DNA of 22,637 nucleotides. Origin: Rubrobacter sp. (lineage in GTDB: Bacteria; Actinomycetota; Rubrobacteria; Rubrobacterales; Rubrobacteraceae). The notes under the pieces are model-generated. The model did not search any database and had not been told where the DNA came from. It saw only the letters and a list, made by a program, of their open reading frames with translations. Of this stretch, positions 19,058 through 22,637 are shown piece by piece. Each line of letters starts with the position of its first letter. Position 1 is the first letter of the stretch. Location of the stretch: positions 1 to 22,637 of the forward strand of contig JADDPR010000369.1 of assembly GCA_016781775.1 (NCBI GenBank), written 5' to 3'. Position numbers and translations under genes: made by a program.

Positions 19058-19772
19058 CCCGGCCGTGCTGCTGCTCTCGGTGGTGGTGCAAAACGTCGTG
19101 CTGGTCTTGCTGACGGTGGGCTTGTTCTGGGCGGGGGTCTTCGTGGCCCGGAGGCTCGGCTCGAAGGCAGGCTACGGGCTGGGAGCCCTCGGCGTCTCCC
19201 GGCCCACGGGCGGCTTTTTGGTGGGGGCCGGGATCGGCTTCCTCGTGGGCCTCGGGGCGGTAGTCGGGAGCCTGGTGATCGGGGGATTGAGCGCGCTCGT
19301 GCTGGAATCCCTCGGATTCTCGGCCGATAACGAGGCCCAGCAGACGCTGCTCGGAGGCTTACGGGGCTGGGTGCAGGAGAGCCCGGTCTCGGCGCTCGGG
19401 ACGGCTTTCCTCGTGATCGTGCTCTTCGGGCCCGCCGTCGAGGAGTTTGTCTTCCGGGGCGCCATCTTCGGCGGCCTGTACCGCCTGGGCAGGTTCTTCT
19501 CCCGCTCCATGGGCGGGGACGAAAGCTCGCGCGGCGTGGACCGGTTCTCGTTCGTGGGGGCGGCGCTCTTCTCTTCGTCCGTCTTCGCGGCCCTCCACCA
19601 GTCGGCGGTGATAGCCCCGGCGCTCTTTGCCCTGGCCGTCGTGCTCTGCGCCCTGTACAGGAGGACGGGCAGCCTCCTACCCGCCATCGTGGCGCACGCG
19701 ACCTTCAACTCCTTCACCGTCCTCGCCATCGCCCTGAGCGCGCTCTACGGGCTGCCGCCCGGAACCTCCTAG
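19047..19772 (+). CDS. CPBP-family membrane protease-like protein
   Basis: CPBP (Abi-type) proteins are multi-span glutamic proteases or anchors that include CAAX-type proteases and bacteriocin immunity proteins. The 241-residue product has an N-terminal helix, a Gly-rich helix (GGFLVGAGIGFLVGLGAVVG) and EEFVFRG (residues 132-138). FAALHQ with the conserved His and HATFNS, the final signature, follow. ATG 19047 has GGAGG eight bases upstream; GTG 19038 is less supported. It overlaps the Nudix gene by 11 bases. Its stop TAG overlaps the stop of the opposite-strand citrate-synthase fusion in a shared CTAG, leaving no room for a terminator. Confidence 0.9.
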   Translation: MLDNPAVLLLSVVVQNVVLVLLTVGLFWAGVFVARRLGSKAGYGLGALGVSRPTGGFLVGAGIGFLVGLGAVVGSLVIGGLSALVLESLGFSADNEAQQTLLGGLRGWVQESPVSALGTAFLVIVLFGPAVEEFVFRGAIFGGLYRLGRFFSRSMGGDESSRGVDRFSFVGAALFSSSVFAALHQSAVIAPALFALAVVLCALYRRTGSLLPAIVAHATFNSFTVLAIALSALYGLPPGTS

Positions 19773-20998
19773 GCGTCCGTGTTCCGAAATGGTCCTTCCC
19801 CCGTGTAGCGGGCGCGGGGCCTGATCAGCGAACCGTCCTCGTACTGCTCTATCGCATGGCCGATCCAGCCGATCGTCCTGCCGAGCGCGAAGAGGGCCAG
19901 GGCCGAGCCCGGGGGCAGTCCGAGAACGCGAGCGACGGTGGCGAGTCCGAGGTCCAGGGTCGGCGCCTCCCCGATCAACGCCCGCGCCGCCCCGGAGACC
20001 TCCTGCGCCAGCGCGACGTCGGGGGACCGGGGCCGTGCTTCGGCCGCGAGCTCGAGAAGCTCCCTCCCCCTGGGGTCGCCCTCCGGGTAGAGGGAGTGCC
20101 CGAAGCCCGGTATCCCTTCCCCCCTCCTGAGGCGACCGGCGAGAACGAAACGCGCATCACCCCCATCCCCCACCTCCCGCAGCAACGCCTCGACGAGCTC
20201 GGTCTGGCCGCCGTGCCTCGTGCCGCCGATGGCCGCCAACCCTGCCGCGACCGCCGCGTAGGGGGTCGCCCCCGAGGACGCGACGCAGCGAGCGGTGAAG
20301 GCGGAGACGTTCAGCTCGTGGTCGGCGCACAGGACCAGCGCGGCGTTGATCAGGGCCGCCACGTCCTGCTCCCCGGGGGCCCAGCCCCGGGCCAAAATCT
20401 CCACCACGCCCCCGCTCCCATCCCCGCCGGCGATCGCGACGAGCGCGCGCAGGATGCGTACTCCGGTCCTCGCCACGGCGGCGGACCTGAGATCGTAGGC
20501 GGCCGGATCCTCCGCAGCGGCCAGGGGAAGCAGGACCCCGAAGGCCTCCGGGGGCGCGAGGTCGGCGACGCTGCCGTGGACCTTCCGGAGGCGCGGCGAC
20601 AGTACTGCTGGCTCCTCGGGAAAGAAGCGATGGGCCGCCGCAGGATCTCCGGTCCAGATCAAGGCCGCCACCTCCTCGACGGTGCTCCCGTGGGCTAGCT
20701 CCAGGGCGTCCCGGCCGCGGTAGTAGAGCTTGCCTTCGGAGATGAGGGTGATCCCCGACTCCATAACGGGCGTGCCCCAATTCAAGGCCCCCTCCGCCGC
20801 CTTGTCCGGGTCCCGGCGCCGCTCGGCCCTCTCCTTCAGCCTCCGCACGTCCTCCGCCCGGTAGCGACGCGTCCGCCTGCTCCCGCCGGCGCTCTCGGAG
20901 CGGATCAAACCGCGGCTCACATACGCATACAACGTCGGCAACGTAACCCCCAACTCCCCCGCCGCCTCCCGCGCACTCAAATACCGATCCTTACCCAA
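19769..20998 (-). CDS. MerR-type HTH fused to a citrate-synthase-like domain
   Basis: Residues about 5-55 form a MerR-like winged helix (YLSAREAAGELGVTLPTLYA; RRYRAEDVRRL). Residues about 75-409 are a citrate synthase fold. The three catalytic positions remain: H262 in GTRHGGQ, H301 in GFGHSLYPEGDPR and D349 in TLDLGLA; GRTIGWIGHAIEQ holds the substrate Arg region. Compared with the neighbour, GFGHRVY is changed to GFGHSLY and GPLHGG to GTRHGG. Such HTH-citrate synthase proteins are known as a separate group and may act as metabolite-sensing regulators, as enzymes, or both. Start TTG 20998 has GGGGG about seven bases upstream. It is divergent from a conventional paralogue, a likely target. 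Confidence 0.9.
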   Translation of the reverse strand: MGKDRYLSAREAAGELGVTLPTLYAYVSRGLIRSESAGGSRRTRRYRAEDVRRLKERAERRRDPDKAAEGALNWGTPVMESGITLISEGKLYYRGRDALELAHGSTVEEVAALIWTGDPAAAHRFFPEEPAVLSPRLRKVHGSVADLAPPEAFGVLLPLAAAEDPAAYDLRSAAVARTGVRILRALVAIAGGDGSGGVVEILARGWAPGEQDVAALINAALVLCADHELNVSAFTARCVASSGATPYAAVAAGLAAIGGTRHGGQTELVEALLREVGDGGDARFVLAGRLRRGEGIPGFGHSLYPEGDPRGRELLELAAEARPRSPDVALAQEVSGAARALIGEAPTLDLGLATVARVLGLPPGSALALFALGRTIGWIGHAIEQYEDGSLIRPRARYTGEGPFRNTDA

Positions 20999-21178
20999 GA
21001 GAACACCCCCATATCGACCCGTAACAATATTTTTGACCCCACACTATACATTGATTTATTTATCAACATTGATCGGTGAAACGATTCACCTTAGAGTAGG
21101 AGTAAGAAGAGCGGACGATATGGAGGCTCGGGAGCAGTGTTTGGTCGGAGATTGGCCGGATTACGAAGACGGAGCAGG
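20999..21178. promoter_or_regulatory. AT-rich divergent control region with inverted repeats
   Basis: The divergent region between the two citrate synthase genes is AT-rich around 21021-21075. TTGAT (21051-21055), ATCAA (21062-21066) and TTGAT (21069-21073) make two overlapping inverted repeats, the tightest being ATCAA-CA-TTGAT. GGTGAA (21075-21080) and TTCACC (21085-21090) form a perfect 6-bp inverted repeat with a 4-base centre. TATACA at 21045-21050 (+) and TATAGT at 21048-21043 (-) could serve as -10 elements. TTGACC at 21033-21038 could be a + strand -35. These repeats are candidate sites for the MerR-citrate synthase fusion. Confidence 0.55.
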
Positions 21179-21343
21179 ATGGCCGGTCTTGCGGTTTCGT
21201 CGCAGCGAATTGGGGACGTGGCGGAGGAGATCTGCGTTCGAGTTCTCGCGGGCCACACGACAGTGGACGACCGGGTCGTGGGGGCATGGACCTCGAGGTT
21301 TCCGGTCGAGAAAGAAAGGAGAGGGCGTGAGCGAGAGAGGTAG
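21179..21343 (+). CDS. Possible leader ORF upstream of citrate synthase (54 aa)
   Basis: An ATG with GGAG four bases upstream opens a frame reading MAGLAVSSQRIGDVAEEICV and onwards for 54 codons. It overlaps the citrate synthase start by 17 bases in another frame. Its amino acid content is protein-like, but there is no known family. It may be a leader peptide, a translational coupler or chance. Codons of the other open frame in the leader (from 21120) look less protein-like. Confidence 0.25.
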   Translation: MAGLAVSSQRIGDVAEEICVRVLAGHTTVDDRVVGAWTSRFPVEKERRGRERER

Positions 21344-22481
21344 CGGTTTCGTGCCGGGGCTCGAGGGTGTGGTGGCGGCGGAGACGCGCCTGAGTCACGT
21401 GGACGGCGAGGCGGGCGAGTTGGTCGTCACGGGCTTCCCCGTGGAAGAGCTCGCGCGCCGGGCGACGTTCGAGGAGGTGCTCTACCTTTTGTGGCACGAC
21501 GCTTTGCCTAACGCAGGGGAGCTTGCGGATCTCCGGGAGGCACTGTCACAGAGACGTCCGCTGCCGGGGGCGACCCTGGACCTGCTGCGTGCGGCGGCCT
21601 CCGAGGGGGCGCCCCCGATGGACGCGTTACGGATGGCAACGGGCACGGTGAGCCTCGGGACCCAGGGTACCTCGCCCGATACGGATGCGGCCTACGAAGA
21701 CGCCCTCGCTGTGGTGGCGCGCTTTCCGACGATCGTCGCGGCATACAAGCGGCTGCTCGACGGGGAAGAGCCGGTAGCCCCGGACCCGCGGCTCGGGCAC
21801 GCTGCGAACTACCTGTACATGCTGAACGGCGAAGTCCCGGGGGAGGGCTCGGTCCGGGCGCTGGAGACGTACCTCAACACCGTAGCGGACCACGGCTTGA
21901 ACGCCTCGACGTTCGCCGCGAGGGTCATCGTCTCGACCCGTTCGGACCTCGTCTCGGCGGTGGTCGGCGCCCTGGGTGCCTTGAAGGGGCCGCTGCACGG
22001 GGGCGCCCCGGGGCCGGCGCTGGACGTGGTCTTCGAGATCGGGGAGGCGCACAGGGCGGAGGCCGTGCTTTGCGAGAAGCTCGGGCGCGGCGAGCGGCTT
22101 ATGGGCTTCGGCCACCGCGTCTACAAGGTCCGCGACCCGCGGGCCGACGTGCTCGCGACTGCGGCCGAGCTCCTGTACGCCAGCGACGGCGACGAGGCGC
22201 TCTACGAGTTGGCGCTGGAGGTAGAAAGGACGGCGGTGGCGCTCCTGGCCGAGTACAAGCCGGGGCGTGGCCTACAAACGAACGTCGAGTTCTACACCGC
22301 GCTCCTGCTGCACGGCCTCGGCTTGTCCACGGAGCTCTTCACCCCCACCTTCGCGGTAGGAAGGGTCGCCGGGTGGACGGCCCACTGCTTCGAGCAGCTC
22401 GAGCGGGGACGCTTGATCCGCCCGCAGTCGGAGTACGTCGGCGAGCGGGACAGGGAGTGGGTGCCAATGGGGGATCGGTGA
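21327..22481 (+). CDS. Citrate synthase (2-methylcitrate synthase family)
   Basis: Citrate synthase condenses oxaloacetate and acetyl-CoA (or, for the methylcitrate group, propionyl-CoA). Catalytic positions: H224 in GPLHGGAP, H263 in GFGHRVYKVRDPRA, and NVEFYTALLLHGLG, where the usual Asp of NVDFY is Glu321. Other conserved blocks are ADHGLNASTFAAR, the FTPTFAVGRVAGW segment and HCFEQLERGRLIRPQSEYVG at the end. GTG 21327 is the start because AAAGGAG lies about five to ten bases upstream; the longer frame to 21033 includes unlikely sequence. At 384 residues it is of normal bacterial type-II length. It is transcribed away from the MerR-fused paralogue. Confidence 0.93.
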   Translation: MSERGSGFVPGLEGVVAAETRLSHVDGEAGELVVTGFPVEELARRATFEEVLYLLWHDALPNAGELADLREALSQRRPLPGATLDLLRAAASEGAPPMDALRMATGTVSLGTQGTSPDTDAAYEDALAVVARFPTIVAAYKRLLDGEEPVAPDPRLGHAANYLYMLNGEVPGEGSVRALETYLNTVADHGLNASTFAARVIVSTRSDLVSAVVGALGALKGPLHGGAPGPALDVVFEIGEAHRAEAVLCEKLGRGERLMGFGHRVYKVRDPRADVLATAAELLYASDGDEALYELALEVERTAVALLAEYKPGRGLQTNVEFYTALLLHGLGLSTELFTPTFAVGRVAGWTAHCFEQLERGRLIRPQSEYVGERDREWVPMGDR

Positions 22482-22573
22482 GGCTCGGGACCGGATCATC
22501 AGGCTGGGACGGAGAAGCGGAGAAATGCGACGGTGCCGCCCGATCCGCGTTCGGAAGGTCGAGGGGAGCGCAC

Positions 22574-22602
22574 AAAAAAACGACCCCCGGAAGAGCCGGG
22601 GG
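22574..22602 (-). terminator. Intrinsic terminator of a - strand transcript
   Basis: CCCCCGG (22584-22590) and CCGGGGG (22596-22602) form a perfect 7-bp stem with a 5-base loop. Seven A at 22574-22580 become a T tract on the - strand just past the hairpin. It therefore ends a leftward transcript arriving from beyond 22637. No stop codon lies on the - strand between 22637 and the hairpin, so the coding part, if any, ends outside the window. On the + strand it could also weakly end the citrate synthase transcript. Confidence 0.75.
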
Positions 22603-22637
22603 CCGTACCCTTTGAGTACCGCAGGTATCTGGTCTTT

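Noticed and set aside
21033..21326. N-terminal extension of citrate synthase from ATG 21033
   Set aside because: The extra 98 residues lack family similarity, cross the promoter region, and GTG 21327 has a good ribosome site.
1..22637. CRISPR array or tandem repeats
   Set aside because: No regularly spaced direct repeats were seen anywhere.

Overview
The window is high-GC DNA with Shine-Dalgarno sites, many TTG and GTG starts, MoaD/MoaE, SRAP, YegS-type kinase and lipoate genes. A deep-branching high-GC actinobacterium, such as a Rubrobacter-like organism, fits best. That assignment rests on gene content and style, not on a marker gene.

Positions 1 to about 7850 are a mobile element, all on the + strand, whose left end is outside or unrecognisable in the window. 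It carries an AT-richer unknown gene, a MerR-type small HTH protein and a run of stop/start-overlapping genes (ATGA, TTGA, GTGA or TAATG). These encode an NrS-1-like primase-polymerase, a RecA-like (AAA_25) helicase part in a separate frame, a TubC_N-like protein, a small Cys/His protein and an unknown acidic protein. A decayed glycosyltransferase-39 remnant and an AT-rich control region come next. An XRE regulator overlapping a large serine recombinase closes the element. The recombinase frame runs into, and the element appears to have truncated, the 3' end of a host VOC-family gene. No conjugation or phage structural genes are visible.

Positions 7833 to 15592 are host chromosome, all on the - strand. 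Reading leftwards (5' to 3' on the - strand) from 15592, the first group is a heme-oxygenase-like diiron protein, mutM and lpdA (E3), closed by a strong hairpin terminator. The second is a papain-like protein, a small ferritin-like protein, an SRAP peptidase, lipA, a DUF4258/YgiT-zinc-finger toxin-antitoxin pair, lipB and the truncated VOC gene. LipB and LipA make the lipoyl cofactor that E3 re-oxidises, so lipoate metabolism is the main theme. The antitoxin is out of frame at a run of six C/G.

Positions 15749 to 22481 hold mostly + strand genes: an SH3-like unknown, a lipid kinase, a leftover 3' end of a sugar ABC permease, moaD-moaE, a Nudix hydrolase and a CPBP protease. A broken DUF202-like gene lies divergently from the Nudix gene across a 19-bp palindrome. 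The right end has a MerR-HTH/citrate-synthase fusion on the - strand, facing away from a conventional citrate synthase across an AT-rich, repeat-containing region. That layout suggests an enzyme-derived regulator next to its paralogue. A - strand terminator at 22574-22602 belongs to a transcript coming from outside the window.

The window is rich in broken or split reading frames (primase, antitoxin, DUF202, GT39, ABC permease, VOC). Some may be real decay and some could be single-base sequence errors. The individual entries say which is which where this can be judged.
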